In this document: one piece after another, positions 8,415 through 17,902 of the stretch
How the letters are laid out: every line of letters begins with the position of its first letter
Numbering within the stretch: the first letter of the stretch is position 1
DNA from: Pseudomonadota bacterium
GTDB taxonomy: Bacteria > Pseudomonadota > Gammaproteobacteria > Steroidobacterales > Steroidobacteraceae
DNA length: 46,840 bases
Direction of reading: 5' to 3'
Assembly (NCBI GenBank): GCA_003242685.1
Contig: QGVD01000022.1
Location: 1-46,840, forward strand
The notes under the pieces: model-generated
Told to the model about the DNA's origin: nothing
Seen by the model: the letters and a program-made list of their open reading frames with translations, nothing else
Databases searched by the model: none
Position numbers and translations under genes: made by a program

Positions 8415-10410
8415 GCTGGATCCCGGCGCGAATGGAACGCGGCGCGCCGGGCGCATAGAGCGTCTGCCCGGCAATCACCGAGACGGATGTCGCGTGGCGC
8501 TCGTCCGTCAGGTTCTCCACGCGGGCGTAGATCCGGTAGTCGGTCCTGGCATTGCCGCTGTAGTCGAAGCCCACACCGAACAGCCCGTATCCGCCTGCTC
8601 TCACGGTGTTGAGCGCATTCGATTCATACGCGCCCACGTACTGCCACGACGCGTGAAAGTTCCAACCCTGCAGCGGCCGCAGGCGCGCCTCGATCTCGCC
8701 CGTCGTTTCAGGCACGCCGGGTACCTCGAGCCCCACGAGCCGTACGTCCGCATTACGCTCCACTCGAGTGTCGGTGAGCCCGTAAGTGGCGTGCGCTTCG
8801 AACCGTGGCGAGGGGCGCCAGGTGGCGGCCGCCTCGATGCCCCGTCTCAGAGTTGCGCCGAAGTTCTCGTAGATTCCCGGTGAAACCGTGCGTACCTCTC
8901 CCGTGGACGTGAGCCGGTACGCCGCGATGTCGAGCTCGAATCGCTCGTCGGCGGAGAGGCGCAGACCGATCTCCGTCTGCCGGAAGACGTTCTCGTCGAG
9001 CGGCTGCCCGCCCACCGAGTACTTCACGAATGCGTTCGCGAGCGCGAAGCCCTCCGCCCAGCTCGCGCGAAGCTGCAGCCAGGGTCGAAGCTGTGAGCGT
9101 GCGCCGATCTTCGGGCTCCAGTGCTCCTTGGGCGCGAGCCTGCCGCACGGGTCGCTTCCCGTTTCCGGGCCGCGCGGGCTGCAGGATCCCGTGAAGCGAT
9201 CGCCGCGCAGACCGATGGAGAGGACCAGGACGTCATCCACGGCAGCCTCGAGCTCCGAGAACACAGACACGCTGTTCAGCGCCGTTTCGCGGTCCGCGAG
9301 CGCCGCGTTCACCCGGCGGCGCCGATCGAGGCCGTCGAAGTACGCGTAGCGCGTCGTCTCCCGGAAGGTTTCCACGCCCGTGATGTGGCGCACCGGGAGC
9401 TCCGCGAGCTCGAACGTGCCCTGCACGCTGCCGCCCGCGCCGTACACCGTGCGGTCGTAGGTTTCCTCACGCTGCCGCCATTCCTCGGTGCTCACCGGCC
9501 GCGTGAACCACCGCGTGAAGTCCTGACGAGTGGTGTACGCGAACGTCGCGAGCTCCAGAGATTCCGAGAACCCGCGGCTCGCGTCCGCTCTCAATGTCAG
9601 CAGCGATTTCTCGGCACCGTCGTTCTGAACGTGCGGATCGACGCCCTGCGGATCGGCGTGGAACTGCCCCTCAGTGAGATACGACGCGGACCGGCTCGTC
9701 GATTCGAGCCTGCGGATCGAAAGCGCGAGCCTCGATTCCGGTGTCACATCCACGGACCACCGGCCGGCCATCACGGTGCGCTCGGTATCGGACTGAGGGC
9801 GAAAGCCGTCGGTACGGTACACCTGCCCTGCCAGATTCACCCCGTGACGGCTGCCGACGCGACCTCCGAACGCCGCCTGCACGTCGAGCGTGTCGTACGA
9901 GCCCGTCGCGACATCGAGCTCCGCGTACTCGCCACCCTTGCGCGTCTGGATGTTGATCAGCCCTCCACGGTTGTAGTTGCCGTAGAGGGCGGAAACCGGC
10001 CCTTTGAGCACGGCGAAGGAATCGATCTCCAGGGGCACGACGGTATTGAGATCGACATAGCCGTCCTCGTGCGACATGGCCTCGTTGAGCGGAATGCCGT
10101 CGACGAGCGCACCGAGATCCCCGCCGTGTCCTCCACTCCCGAACCCGCGGATGACGATGGCACTCGCGACGCTGCCGAGCTGCATGTCGCGGATGGCCAT
10201 GCCCGGCACCCGGCGAACGAGGTCGTCGACATCCGAGATGCCCTGCTCGCGGATCTCCTGCGTCCGGAAGACGGTCGCCGTGAAACTGGAATCACGCTCC
10301 GAGCCGATCTGTCCCTTGACGACGATCTCATCCATGGTCTCCGACGCGGCCGAAGCAGTCGCTTGCGCACCGAGCGCCAGCGCGATGGAAGCTGCTGCCG
10401 TGACGATCAT
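8404..10410 (-). CDS. TonB-dependent outer-membrane receptor (668 aa)
   Basis: An outer-membrane beta-barrel importer powered by TonB. A signal peptide (residues 1-~22, VTAAASIALALGAQATASA) is followed by a TonB-box-like DEIVVKG. The plug includes RVPGMAIRDMQ, VIRGFGSGG, LVDGIPLNEAM and VLKGPVSALYGNYNRGGLINI. The barrel ends in the usual terminal Phe (IQLSF). I chose the Met at 10410 because it opens the signal peptide; the frame extends to 10464. It lies 78 bp behind a second receptor on the same strand, so the two form an operon. Its stop overlaps the RND pump gene by 11 bp. At 668 residues it is the smallest receptor here and differs from the other four, suggesting a different ligand. The ligand is not predictable. 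Confidence 0.92.
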   Translation of the reverse strand: MIVTAAASIALALGAQATASAASETMDEIVVKGQIGSERDSSFTATVFRTQEIREQGISDVDDLVRRVPGMAIRDMQLGSVASAIVIRGFGSGGHGGDLGALVDGIPLNEAMSHEDGYVDLNTVVPLEIDSFAVLKGPVSALYGNYNRGGLINIQTRKGGEYAELDVATGSYDTLDVQAAFGGRVGSRHGVNLAGQVYRTDGFRPQSDTERTVMAGRWSVDVTPESRLALSIRRLESTSRSASYLTEGQFHADPQGVDPHVQNDGAEKSLLTLRADASRGFSESLELATFAYTTRQDFTRWFTRPVSTEEWRQREETYDRTVYGAGGSVQGTFELAELPVRHITGVETFRETTRYAYFDGLDRRRRVNAALADRETALNSVSVFSELEAAVDDVLVLSIGLRGDRFTGSCSPRGPETGSDPCGRLAPKEHWSPKIGARSQLRPWLQLRASWAEGFALANAFVKYSVGGQPLDENVFRQTEIGLRLSADERFELDIAAYRLTSTGEVRTVSPGIYENFGATLRRGIEAAATWRPSPRFEAHATYGLTDTRVERNADVRLVGLEVPGVPETTGEIEARLRPLQGWNFHASWQYVGAYESNALNTVRAGGYGLFGVGFDYSGNARTDYRIYARVENLTDERHATSVSVIAGQTLYAPGAPRSIRAGIQLSF

Positions 10411-10488
10411 TCTCGAGCTCTGTTTCTCCGCCCCGTGAGCACGCGTCACGGCGGCCGGGAGCACGCCGCCGTGACGCTGCTCTGCCCG

Positions 10489-13389
10489 TCAGCGCCCGAA
10501 GTCGAGACGCACACCGATCCTGAAGGTACGGCCGAGGTAGTCGTAGAACGTGCGGTTGATGCCCGGCTCCACGTTGCTGCTGTCACCCGGCCCGAGACCG
10601 ACGACCGCGGGATCCTTGTCGGTCACGTTGTTGATCTTGAAGTAGAGCTCCGAGGCGGTGCCCGCGAGCCGCGTCTTGTAGCCGAAGAAGGCGTCGAGAT
10701 AGAGCGCACCGGCGATGTGGTTCGTGTTGATCGTCCGGTTGAGCGACGTCGACGCGGGACAGCCGCTCGTGCACTCGATGTACGTGTTGTCGTAGGTGCC
10801 CGAGCTGATGCCGCGGCCCGTGAGCGAGAACGTCAGATTGTCGAGCTGGTAGCTCGCGGTGAAACGGTACAGCCAGCTCGGAGGGCCGTTGCCCGTGTTC
10901 TGACCGGCGCGATCCGTCGGCGGGTCCACGCCGTTGTTCGAGCTCATCTCGATGTAGTGCGTGGCGAGCGAGCGCAGGCTCAGCGTGCCGCGCCAGCCTT
11001 CCACGAACGTTGAGAGCGGGACCGTGTAGCTCGCCTCGATGTCGAGGCCCCGCGCGCGCTCGTACACGAAATTGAACGGACTGTTGTTGATGAAGAGGTC
11101 GATGCCCGAGTCGGACGTGGGATCCCGGCTGATCGCCGCGCAGAACGTCTGGTTGCCGTCGTAGCAGCGGAAGACGATGTCCTGCGCCGACACCATGCTG
11201 ATCGCATCCTCGATCTCGATGTCGTAGTAGTCGAGCGAGAGCCCGAATCCCGCAAGGAACGAGGGCTGCCACACGATGCCGAGACCCAGCGTATCCGCCT
11301 TCTCCGGCTTGAGCGCGAGGTTCCCGGTCGTCGTCTCGGTGAAGCGCGTCGACCGGTTGTCGTAGAACGGATCGGTGACGAAGTTCGTACGCCGCCGCCC
11401 CGCCTGATACAGCTCCTCGAGATTCGGCGCCCGGATGTCGCGCGACAGAGTGGCACGGAATCGCAGGTCCTCGATCGGACGCCAGGTGAGACCCGCCTTC
11501 CACGTCGTTACGAAGCCCGACGTGCTGTAGTCGGTGCCGCGGACGGCGCCGGTGAGCTCGAACCCCTTCGGCAGCGGCAGCAGCGTCTCGAGGTACGCCT
11601 CCCTCACGTTGTAGGAGCCGAAGGTGGCGAGATAGTTACCGACGATCCAGCCATCCTGGTACTCGGGTTCGACGTGCCCGGAGATCTCCTCACGACGCCA
11701 CTCGGCGCCGAACGCGACGCCGATGGGATCCAGCCACGGATTGTCGAGGCTGGTGCTGAAGTTGATCGCCGCTACGTCCTGCTCGAACTGCTGCTCGCGC
11801 TGCGGCCAGCCCATGAAATACTCGAGCGCCGACGGATCGTTCACGCCGATGCCCATCCGGTTGAACGGGATGCACCCGTTGCCGGGATCGGTGAGCGCCG
11901 AGCGGCACACGATCTCGCCGGTCTCGGGGTGAAACACGGCGTCCTGCGCGAGCCTCAGTCGCGCGATGTTCGCCGAGTGCACCTTCTCGTCCGTATCCGT
12001 GATGCCCTTCTGGTAGTACGCGTCCCATCTCCAGTCGGCGCCGCCGGTCTGGAACTTGCCTTCGAAGCCGAGCACGTACCGCTGGACCTTGCGCTCGTTG
12101 TGGCTGAATCGCGTGGGAATGTCCGCGTTCGAAGTCCCGAGGTTGAACTGCGTGATGCCGAGCTCAGCGGCGCGCTGCCGGACTTCCTCGGGGAGGAACG
12201 CGTTGTCGGCCATGATGGTGACGCTGCCCTTGTCCGACTGCACGCCGCCCCACTGCTTGGCCTCGTTGCGATTCCAGGAGGCTTCGCCGAACACGGTGAG
12301 CGTGTCCGTGAGTCCCCAGCTCAGCCGCGTGAAGACACCGTCACGATCGTTCTCGGGCTCGAGCGAGGTTCTCTCGTATGACTGTCCGAGCTTCCAGTCG
12401 CCGCCGATGGTCCACGGATCGCGCGTGGCTCCGTACACGAACTGGTGCACCGAGCCGCCCTCACCGAAGTACGTGCCCCTGAGGGCGGTGTTGGTGATGA
12501 TGCCGCCGGGCGTCATGACGCTCTGCCCGGCGTGATTCGTCACGAGGTACTCCGGCTCGCCGTTGCCCGCGGCGTAGGCTGGATTGTTCACCATGTACCA
12601 GCCTTCTTCGGCCCAGTCGCGGGGCACACCGTAGATGCCTTCGCGCCGGGCGCTCTCGACGTTGAACAGGAGGTGTCCGCGTCCGTCCGCAATCGGCATG
12701 CCGCCGGTGAGACCGGCCAGAAGGCTTTCGTCGTCGCCGTACGTGGTCCGTCCCGCCTCCAGGGTCGTCTTGATGCCGGTGAACGTCTTGTCGAGGATGA
12801 AGTTCACCACGCCGGACACCGCATCCGAGCCGTACGTGGCGGAAGCGCCTCCCGTCACGATCTCGATGCGCTTCACCAGTCCCTGCGGGAAGGTGTTGAT
12901 GTCCACCGTGCCCTGCGCCAGCGAACCGACGGAGCGGCGTCCGTCGAGCAGCACGAGCGTGCGCGCGCTGCCCAGCGAACGCAGGTTGATCGAGTTGACG
13001 CCCGCCGCGCCGTTGCTGAGGCTCCTGTTGCTGTTGGCCGGCGTCTGGCTGCCTGCGACCGCCGGCAGATCGTTCACGAAGTCCGCGATATTCGGCTGCC
13101 CGGCGGCCATGAGGTCTTCTTCGCCGATCACCGTGACCGGCGTCGGCGCGTCGTATCCGGTACGCGCCAGGTGGCTTCCGGTGATCACGACTTCGGCGGG
13201 TTCATCTGCCGCGGCGAGCATCCCTTCCGCTTCGGCCACTGCGGTCTCGCCGGCGGCGTCGTGTGCGCCGACGTCGCTCGCCGCGGTCATCGCACACAGC
13301 GCGAGGATTCCCTTCACCCATCGCGCGACATCAGAGCCGGATGCAGCCGGAGTGCGCTCCCTCCGCTTTGCACGTATCGAACTCAGCAC
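10489..13389 (-). CDS. TonB-dependent receptor, large type (966 aa)
   Basis: A large outer-membrane importer. The plug is clear: EVVITGSHLARTG (TonB-box region), PVTVIGEEDLMAAG, NLRSLGSARTLVLLDGRR and VTGGASATYGSDAVSGVVNFIL. This class, with the RTLVLLDGRR type of plug, is abundant in Steroidobacter, Caulobacter and Xanthomonas relatives and often takes up carbohydrates, peptides or other organics rather than siderophores. The frame stays open to 13530, but an ATG there would sit inside a palindromic operator. The GTG at 13389, with GGGGG upstream and a signal-like segment WVKGILALCAMTAA downstream, fits better and gives an 82-base leader from the predicted promoter. It is the first gene of a two-receptor operon and is divergent from the LysR gene. 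Confidence 0.9.
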   Translation of the reverse strand: MLSSIRAKRRERTPAASGSDVARWVKGILALCAMTAASDVGAHDAAGETAVAEAEGMLAAADEPAEVVITGSHLARTGYDAPTPVTVIGEEDLMAAGQPNIADFVNDLPAVAGSQTPANSNRSLSNGAAGVNSINLRSLGSARTLVLLDGRRSVGSLAQGTVDINTFPQGLVKRIEIVTGGASATYGSDAVSGVVNFILDKTFTGIKTTLEAGRTTYGDDESLLAGLTGGMPIADGRGHLLFNVESARREGIYGVPRDWAEEGWYMVNNPAYAAGNGEPEYLVTNHAGQSVMTPGGIITNTALRGTYFGEGGSVHQFVYGATRDPWTIGGDWKLGQSYERTSLEPENDRDGVFTRLSWGLTDTLTVFGEASWNRNEAKQWGGVQSDKGSVTIMADNAFLPEEVRQRAAELGITQFNLGTSNADIPTRFSHNERKVQRYVLGFEGKFQTGGADWRWDAYYQKGITDTDEKVHSANIARLRLAQDAVFHPETGEIVCRSALTDPGNGCIPFNRMGIGVNDPSALEYFMGWPQREQQFEQDVAAINFSTSLDNPWLDPIGVAFGAEWRREEISGHVEPEYQDGWIVGNYLATFGSYNVREAYLETLLPLPKGFELTGAVRGTDYSTSGFVTTWKAGLTWRPIEDLRFRATLSRDIRAPNLEELYQAGRRRTNFVTDPFYDNRSTRFTETTTGNLALKPEKADTLGLGIVWQPSFLAGFGLSLDYYDIEIEDAISMVSAQDIVFRCYDGNQTFCAAISRDPTSDSGIDLFINNSPFNFVYERARGLDIEASYTVPLSTFVEGWRGTLSLRSLATHYIEMSSNNGVDPPTDRAGQNTGNGPPSWLYRFTASYQLDNLTFSLTGRGISSGTYDNTYIECTSGCPASTSLNRTINTNHIAGALYLDAFFGYKTRLAGTASELYFKINNVTDKDPAVVGLGPGDSSNVEPGINRTFYDYLGRTFRIGVRLDFGR

Positions 13390-13477
13390 GGACGTGAACC
13401 CCCGATGTTCGTGATGACGCGGGAACGCCCGACAATGCCGTCGCGATTGCGCACGGTCGAACCGTTCCCCTGATTTC

Positions 13478-13545
13478 ACGCTACACGGCCGTGCATCGCG
13501 CGTGCCAATGAGAAGCGCGTGAACACGCATAACCTCGCGTTATGC
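13478..13545 (-). promoter_or_regulatory. LysR-type box plus promoter of the TonB receptor pair (box B)
   Basis: A perfect 19-bp palindrome, GCATAAC-N5-GTTATGC, at 13527-13545. On the minus strand TCATTGG follows after exactly 15 bases (13511-13505). It contains a -35-like TTGGCA (13508-13503), and a -10-like TAGCGT is at 13483-13478. The palindrome centre falls about 63 bases before the expected transcription start near 13471. This is the classic position of the recognition site of a LysR-type activator. The LysR gene begins 335 bp away on the other strand, consistent with the usual divergent arrangement. Confidence 0.72.
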
Positions 13546-13879
13546 GCGCGGGGCATTTGCATCTCTTTGTGCATCCCGCGCCGCGCATGCTCCGTTTCGG
13601 TGCCGATCCGGCTGTTGCCTGAACGCATCGTGTGCGCGGCGAACGCCCCTGCGGAGCACGGTCGCACCACTGGATCGTCGCCGGAAGCCCTGTGATTCCC
13701 GATGTTTTGTGCGCTTCGTGCGCGGCGGCATCCGCACGGCTCAGACAATCTCCGGCGGCGCCGCCCGCAGCCTTTCAGTGGCACGGTTCCTGCAACACCA
13801 TGGTCGTCGCACCACCTCGAGATCAGCGATGCAGTCGCCGAACCGTGTTTCGACCTTCGAGTACCCTCCTCTGGGGTTC
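13546..13879. other. Leader region upstream of the LysR gene
   Basis: These 334 bp separate box B from the LysR start. I see no second copy of the palindrome, no convincing sigma-70 promoter and no credible small gene. An in-frame upstream Met at 13829 could add 17 residues to LysR, but the HTH of the family normally starts within a few residues of the N-terminus, as it does from 13880. Confidence 0.45.
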
Positions 13880-14884
13880 ATGCAGCTGCGCTACATCGAG
13901 ATGTTCCAGGCCATCATGCAGGCCGGCACGCTCACGGACGCTGCGTCGCTTCTCAACATCTCGCAGCCTGCGGCCACCAAGCTCCTGAAGCAGGCCGAGC
14001 GTCGGCTCGGGTTCCCCCTGTTCGTGCGCGTGAAAGGTCAGTGGCACCTCACGCCCGAGAGCCGCATGCTCAAAGGGCACATCGACCGCATCTTCGACGA
14101 CCTCCGGGACCTGCAGCGCCTGGTGTCGAACATCGCGCGCGCCGAGAAGCAGCTCCTGCGCGCGGTCACCACGCCCACGCTCGCGAACGCGGTCATCCCG
14201 AAGTCCTTCGCCAGCTTCCGTCGTCGTTTCGGCCAGACGCCGATCGAGCTCTCGACGCAGCACTCGCGCGAGATGCTGAAGTCCATCGTGCTGCGCGAGG
14301 CGGACGTCGGCATCACGCTCCAGGAGCTCAGCCATCCGGACATCCGCTGCGAGCCGCTCTGCCAGGGCCCCCTTTCGCTCATCGCGCCGCGCGGCACCTG
14401 GTCGCCGGCCGATGCGTGCAAGCCGATTCCCATCGACGCGCTGTCGGGCCTGCCGCTCATCGGCATCACGAAGGCCGATCAGCTCGGGCGGCAGATCGAA
14501 GCGCACCTCGAGCAGCTCAATCCGCCGGCGCGCATCTCCACCTGGGTGCAGACGTATCACATCGCGAAGGACCTCGTTTGCAGCGGCGACGCGCTGGCGC
14601 TCGTCGATCCCTTCACGGCCATGTCCGCCGGCGCGGAGCTGCAGGTCCGCGTCGTCGAGCCCGTGATGCCCATCGATCTCTTTGCCGTCTACCGTATCGA
14701 CACGCCGCTCAACAACGTGCAGCGCGCGTTCGTCGAATGCGTCAAGTCGGTGGCGGCCGAGTCGATCAGCGCGCTCGGCAGGAGCGAGCCGCGGCTGGCG
14801 AATACCCCGTCACCTCGGCTGCAACCGGCACCGACAGCGAGACCTCAGACGGCGCAGGCACCCAGGCTGCAATCAGTGCGATGA
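13880..14884 (+). CDS. LysR-type transcriptional regulator
   Basis: A 334-residue LysR-type regulator (LTTR). The winged helix-turn-helix spans residues 1-~62: MQLRYIEMFQAIMQAGTLT, then AASLLNISQPAATKLLKQAE as the recognition region and FVRVKGQWHLTPES as the wing. A linker helix and a periplasmic-binding-protein-like effector domain follow (~90-300). The C-terminal ~35 residues are a Pro/Ala/Arg-rich tail of low complexity. The start is preceded by GGGG. The stop overlaps the next gene as ATGA at 14881-14884, so it is the first gene of a plus-strand operon with HupE-like, VWA and Bat-like genes. It is the only transcription factor gene in the window, making it the natural candidate for the T-N11-A boxes at 3948, 13527, 23975 and 31667. 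The effector is unknown. Confidence 0.93.
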   Translation: MQLRYIEMFQAIMQAGTLTDAASLLNISQPAATKLLKQAERRLGFPLFVRVKGQWHLTPESRMLKGHIDRIFDDLRDLQRLVSNIARAEKQLLRAVTTPTLANAVIPKSFASFRRRFGQTPIELSTQHSREMLKSIVLREADVGITLQELSHPDIRCEPLCQGPLSLIAPRGTWSPADACKPIPIDALSGLPLIGITKADQLGRQIEAHLEQLNPPARISTWVQTYHIAKDLVCSGDALALVDPFTAMSAGAELQVRVVEPVMPIDLFAVYRIDTPLNNVQRAFVECVKSVAAESISALGRSEPRLANTPSPRLQPAPTARPQTAQAPRLQSVR

Positions 14885-16005
14885 GAGCGTGGGCGGGCAT
14901 TCTCGCACTGCTCCTGCTCGCTTCACTGTCGGACGGAGCGCACGCGCGGGAGCGCAGCGAGTCGTACCTCACGATAGAGGTCGACGAGGCCGCCCTGCGG
15001 GGCGAGTGGAAGGTCAGCCTGCGCGATCTGAGCCCCGTTCTCGGACTGGATACCGACGGCGACGGCGAGAGCACGTGGCCCGAGATCCAGCATCGCCGTC
15101 AGGACATCGAGGGCTACCTCGGCAGCCAGCTCAGACTGCTCGCGGACGGTATGCCGGCCGTGCCGGAGTTCGAGAGGCTCGTCTACGGCACGCAGCAGGG
15201 TGAGCCGTTCGTGCTGTCGGAGTTCGCGTTTCGCGCCCCGCAACCGATCGATCGTCTCGATCTCGACTACTGGCTCCTCTTCCAGCAGAACCCGGAGCAT
15301 CGCGGGAAGCTGAAGATCGTCTGGCTCGGCAAAGGCGCTCATCAGACCGACGTCACGCGTGACAGCGGGACGCTCACCTTCACGCGTGAGACGGCATCGG
15401 GTAGCGGATTCCTGGAAATGCTCGCCTCGGGCGTCTGGCACATCTGGATCGGATACGACCACGTGCTCTTTCTGCTGGTGCTGCTGATCCCTGCGGTGTT
15501 CCAGCGCGCTGCGTCGGGCCGGGAAGCGGTGCCGGACTTCCGCGCAGCGTTCACCCGCGTGGTAATCATCGTCTCGGCCTTCACCGTCGCCCACTCGATC
15601 ACGCTGACGTGCGCGGCGATGCAGTGGATCGCGCTGCCGGACCGGCTCGTCGAGTCCGCGATCGCCGCATCCGTGTTCGTCGCCGCAATGCTGAACCTGC
15701 TGCCGTCAACGGCAGGATTCGGCGGCACGTGGGTGGCCTTCGGATTCGGACTTCTGCACGGATTCGGATTCGCCGGAGTGCTGCGCGACACCGAAGCGCT
15801 CGGCGGCCCCGTCTGGCGCACGGTCTTGGCGTTCAATCTGGGCGTGGAGCTCGGTCAGCTCGCCATCGTCTGCGCGTTCCTCCCCCTCGCCTACTGGCTG
15901 CGCAACACCCGCTTCTACCGCACGGGTGTCGTCTACGGCGGCTCGGCCGCCGCAGGGCTCTGTGCACTGCTCTGGTTCTGGAGGCGCGCATTCGCCCTCC
16001 CGTGA
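14881..16005 (+). CDS. HupE/UreJ-2 family membrane protein with EF-hand loop
   Basis: A 374-residue exported-domain plus membrane protein. A signal peptide (1-~22) precedes a periplasmic region containing a complete EF-hand calcium loop, DTDGDGESTWPE (57-68). The C-terminal half is a HupE/UreJ-2 membrane domain: GVWHIWIGYDHVLFLLVLL, FTVAHSITL, FGFGLLHGFGFAG and FNLGVELGQL, with several intramembrane His/Asp and about six helices. Family relatives HupE and UreJ are Ni/Co transporters or accessory proteins of metalloenzyme maturation, so metal transport is a fair but unproven guess. Translation is coupled to LysR by a 4-base overlap, and a VWA gene follows after 30 bp. Its link to a MoxR/VWA/metallopeptidase locus suggests a role in supplying or sensing metal. 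Confidence 0.85.
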   Translation: MRAWAGILALLLLASLSDGAHARERSESYLTIEVDEAALRGEWKVSLRDLSPVLGLDTDGDGESTWPEIQHRRQDIEGYLGSQLRLLADGMPAVPEFERLVYGTQQGEPFVLSEFAFRAPQPIDRLDLDYWLLFQQNPEHRGKLKIVWLGKGAHQTDVTRDSGTLTFTRETASGSGFLEMLASGVWHIWIGYDHVLFLLVLLIPAVFQRAASGREAVPDFRAAFTRVVIIVSAFTVAHSITLTCAAMQWIALPDRLVESAIAASVFVAAMLNLLPSTAGFGGTWVAFGFGLLHGFGFAGVLRDTEALGGPVWRTVLAFNLGVELGQLAIVCAFLPLAYWLRNTRFYRTGVVYGGSAAAGLCALLWFWRRAFALP

Positions 16006-16035
16006 TCCCGATGAACGAGCCGAGGTAGCCGTCAC

Positions 16036-17892
16036 ATGAGCTGGGGAAATCCCTGGATGCTCCTGGCGCTGGTGTTTCCGTTGCTGGGAGCGATCGGCCT
16101 GCGACGGATCATGCGCCGGCCGATACCCGTTCCGTGGCCTGCGATGAAGCGGGTGACCGTCACTGCGAACCGCGTTCGCCCGGCCACTCCTGCGAAGAGG
16201 CGTCCGTCGTTTCTCGTAATGCTCGCGATCGCACTCGCCATCGTCGCGATCGCGCGCCCGCAGTGGGGCGAGAAGTCGCAAGAGTCCTTCAGTCAGACGC
16301 GCGAGGTGATGATCGCGCTCGATCTGTCGCGGAGCATGCTGACGGAGGACGTGGATCCCTCCCGGATCGAGCACGCGAAGAAGCTAACCGAAGAGCTCCT
16401 CGACAGCCTCAAGGGCGAGAGCGTGGGGCTCATCGTGTTCGCAGGCACTGCATTCGTGCAGGTGCCCCTGAGCCCCGACTACCACATCATCCGCGAGTTC
16501 CTGCCGAGCCTCGATCCGGACTACATGCCGCAGGGCGGCTCCGACTACGCCGCCATGCTCGATGCGGCGCTCGACGGTTTCAGCGACACACCGGACCGGG
16601 ACCGGTATCTCTTCGTGCTGAGCGACGGCGAGAGCAGCACCGAGACCTGGAGCACGCGGCTCGACACGCTGCTCGAGCGTGAGATCCACGTCGTGGCGGT
16701 CGGCGTGGGAACGGATGAAGGCGGATTCGTCGTGGACCCCTACGAAGGGGGTTACATGACCGACGAGAACGGCGACCCCGTGCACTCGAAGCTGGTGCGC
16801 GCCACGCTCGAGTCGCTGGCACTCCGCACCCACGGCCGGTACGCCGATGCGAGCACGCTGACCAGTGTCGAGGACATTCGGACGCTGCTCGAGGAGACCG
16901 TCGAGACCGGCCGTAAGGGCCGCGTCAGCATCGAGACCGCGAGCACGCGCATCGAAAGATTCCAGTGGTTCCTGCTGCCGGCCGTGCTCATCGCTCTCCT
17001 GAGTCTCGCACGGGAGTTCCGCCGGCGGCCGACACCTCGACGCGTACGGCGTGAAGCCGCGGAGCCTCTGCGCAGCTCGCCGGAGATCCCGCTGCGCGAG
17101 GCGCCGCACACGTCGCAGGCACCCTCTTCCCTTGCAGCCGGCATCGCGCTGGTCATCGGTGTGCTCGCCGCGACGGCTCTCCCGCCCGAAGCACATGCAC
17201 ACTTCGATTCCGAGGCCGATTTCGAAGTGCGCCAGGTCTTCGACAGCAACCCTGCCGAACGTCTGCGTGCCATCACGAAGCATCTGGGCGAGTTCGGCTA
17301 CGACGCCTTTGATCTCCGCCTCATGGTGGAGGAATCGATCCGCTACGGACAGGATTCAGAGCGCACCGGCACCGCGGTCCCCGAAGGCGTCATCCGCGAT
17401 GCCATCGAAGCCACTCTGCAGGGCGAAAGGCTGGATCCGTCCATCGCGGACTGGGGCTATTACCGTGCCCAGCTCACGGCGTTCCTCGAGCCGGAATCCG
17501 ACGCGGCGGCCCGCGAGGAGTCGCAGGCCCGCCAGCAGATCCTCGACGAGGAAGACGATCCGCCGACCGTGGCGGGAGAGGCGAGCCAGTCCGTCGCGAA
17601 CGACTCCTTCGGTCAGGGCGCTTCGGCGAGAACGGATGCGATGCTGGGAGATCTCTCGCCCGGCGAGGAGAACCTCGACGTTCGCCGCGACCGGAAACCG
17701 GATCCGCCGGCCAGGGCACGCACGGCGGCCACACGTTCCACGCGCGACGCCGGCGGTGGCGCCGAAGATCCGATCCTCGCCCTCACCCGTGCGCGCCTCG
17801 ATGAAGTTGCCCGAAGGGATTCGCCCGGACGGTTGCATCAGCTCCTGACCGAAGAGACGCAGCATCAGGAGACCAGCAGGTTCGACTGGTAG
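16036..17892 (+). CDS. VWA-domain membrane protein (BatB-like) with long acidic tail
   Basis: A 618-residue membrane protein. Two N-terminal helices (~5-22, ~58-75) precede a von Willebrand A domain with an intact metal-ion-dependent adhesion site DLSRS (96-100), followed by PDRDRYLFVLSDGE. Another helix lies near 312-327 (WFLLPAVLIALLSLA), then a second hydrophobic stretch near 378-395. A ~220-residue Glu/Asp/Arg-rich C-terminal region has no domain that I recognise. Bat/aerotolerance VWA proteins usually end near residue 330, so the tail is an addition. Such proteins work with MoxR ATPases; the moxR gene here is on the opposite strand about 5 kb away. It sits 30 bp after the HupE-like gene and 10 bp before the next gene, consistent with one operon. 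Confidence 0.85.
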   Translation: MSWGNPWMLLALVFPLLGAIGLRRIMRRPIPVPWPAMKRVTVTANRVRPATPAKRRPSFLVMLAIALAIVAIARPQWGEKSQESFSQTREVMIALDLSRSMLTEDVDPSRIEHAKKLTEELLDSLKGESVGLIVFAGTAFVQVPLSPDYHIIREFLPSLDPDYMPQGGSDYAAMLDAALDGFSDTPDRDRYLFVLSDGESSTETWSTRLDTLLEREIHVVAVGVGTDEGGFVVDPYEGGYMTDENGDPVHSKLVRATLESLALRTHGRYADASTLTSVEDIRTLLEETVETGRKGRVSIETASTRIERFQWFLLPAVLIALLSLAREFRRRPTPRRVRREAAEPLRSSPEIPLREAPHTSQAPSSLAAGIALVIGVLAATALPPEAHAHFDSEADFEVRQVFDSNPAERLRAITKHLGEFGYDAFDLRLMVEESIRYGQDSERTGTAVPEGVIRDAIEATLQGERLDPSIADWGYYRAQLTAFLEPESDAAAREESQARQQILDEEDDPPTVAGEASQSVANDSFGQGASARTDAMLGDLSPGEENLDVRRDRKPDPPARARTAATRSTRDAGGGAEDPILALTRARLDEVARRDSPGRLHQLLTEETQHQETSRFDW

Positions 17893-17902
17893 GGAGATCG
17901 AT

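Noticed and set aside
9121..11013. 630-codon plus-strand frame opposite two TonB receptor genes
   Set aside because: It crosses the junction of two well-supported receptor genes, has an Arg/Glu/His-rich composition and no domain.
13389..13530. N-terminal extension of the large TonB receptor to an ATG at 13530
   Set aside because: That ATG lies inside the 19-bp operator and upstream of the predicted transcription start; the extension is Arg/His-rich, not signal-like.
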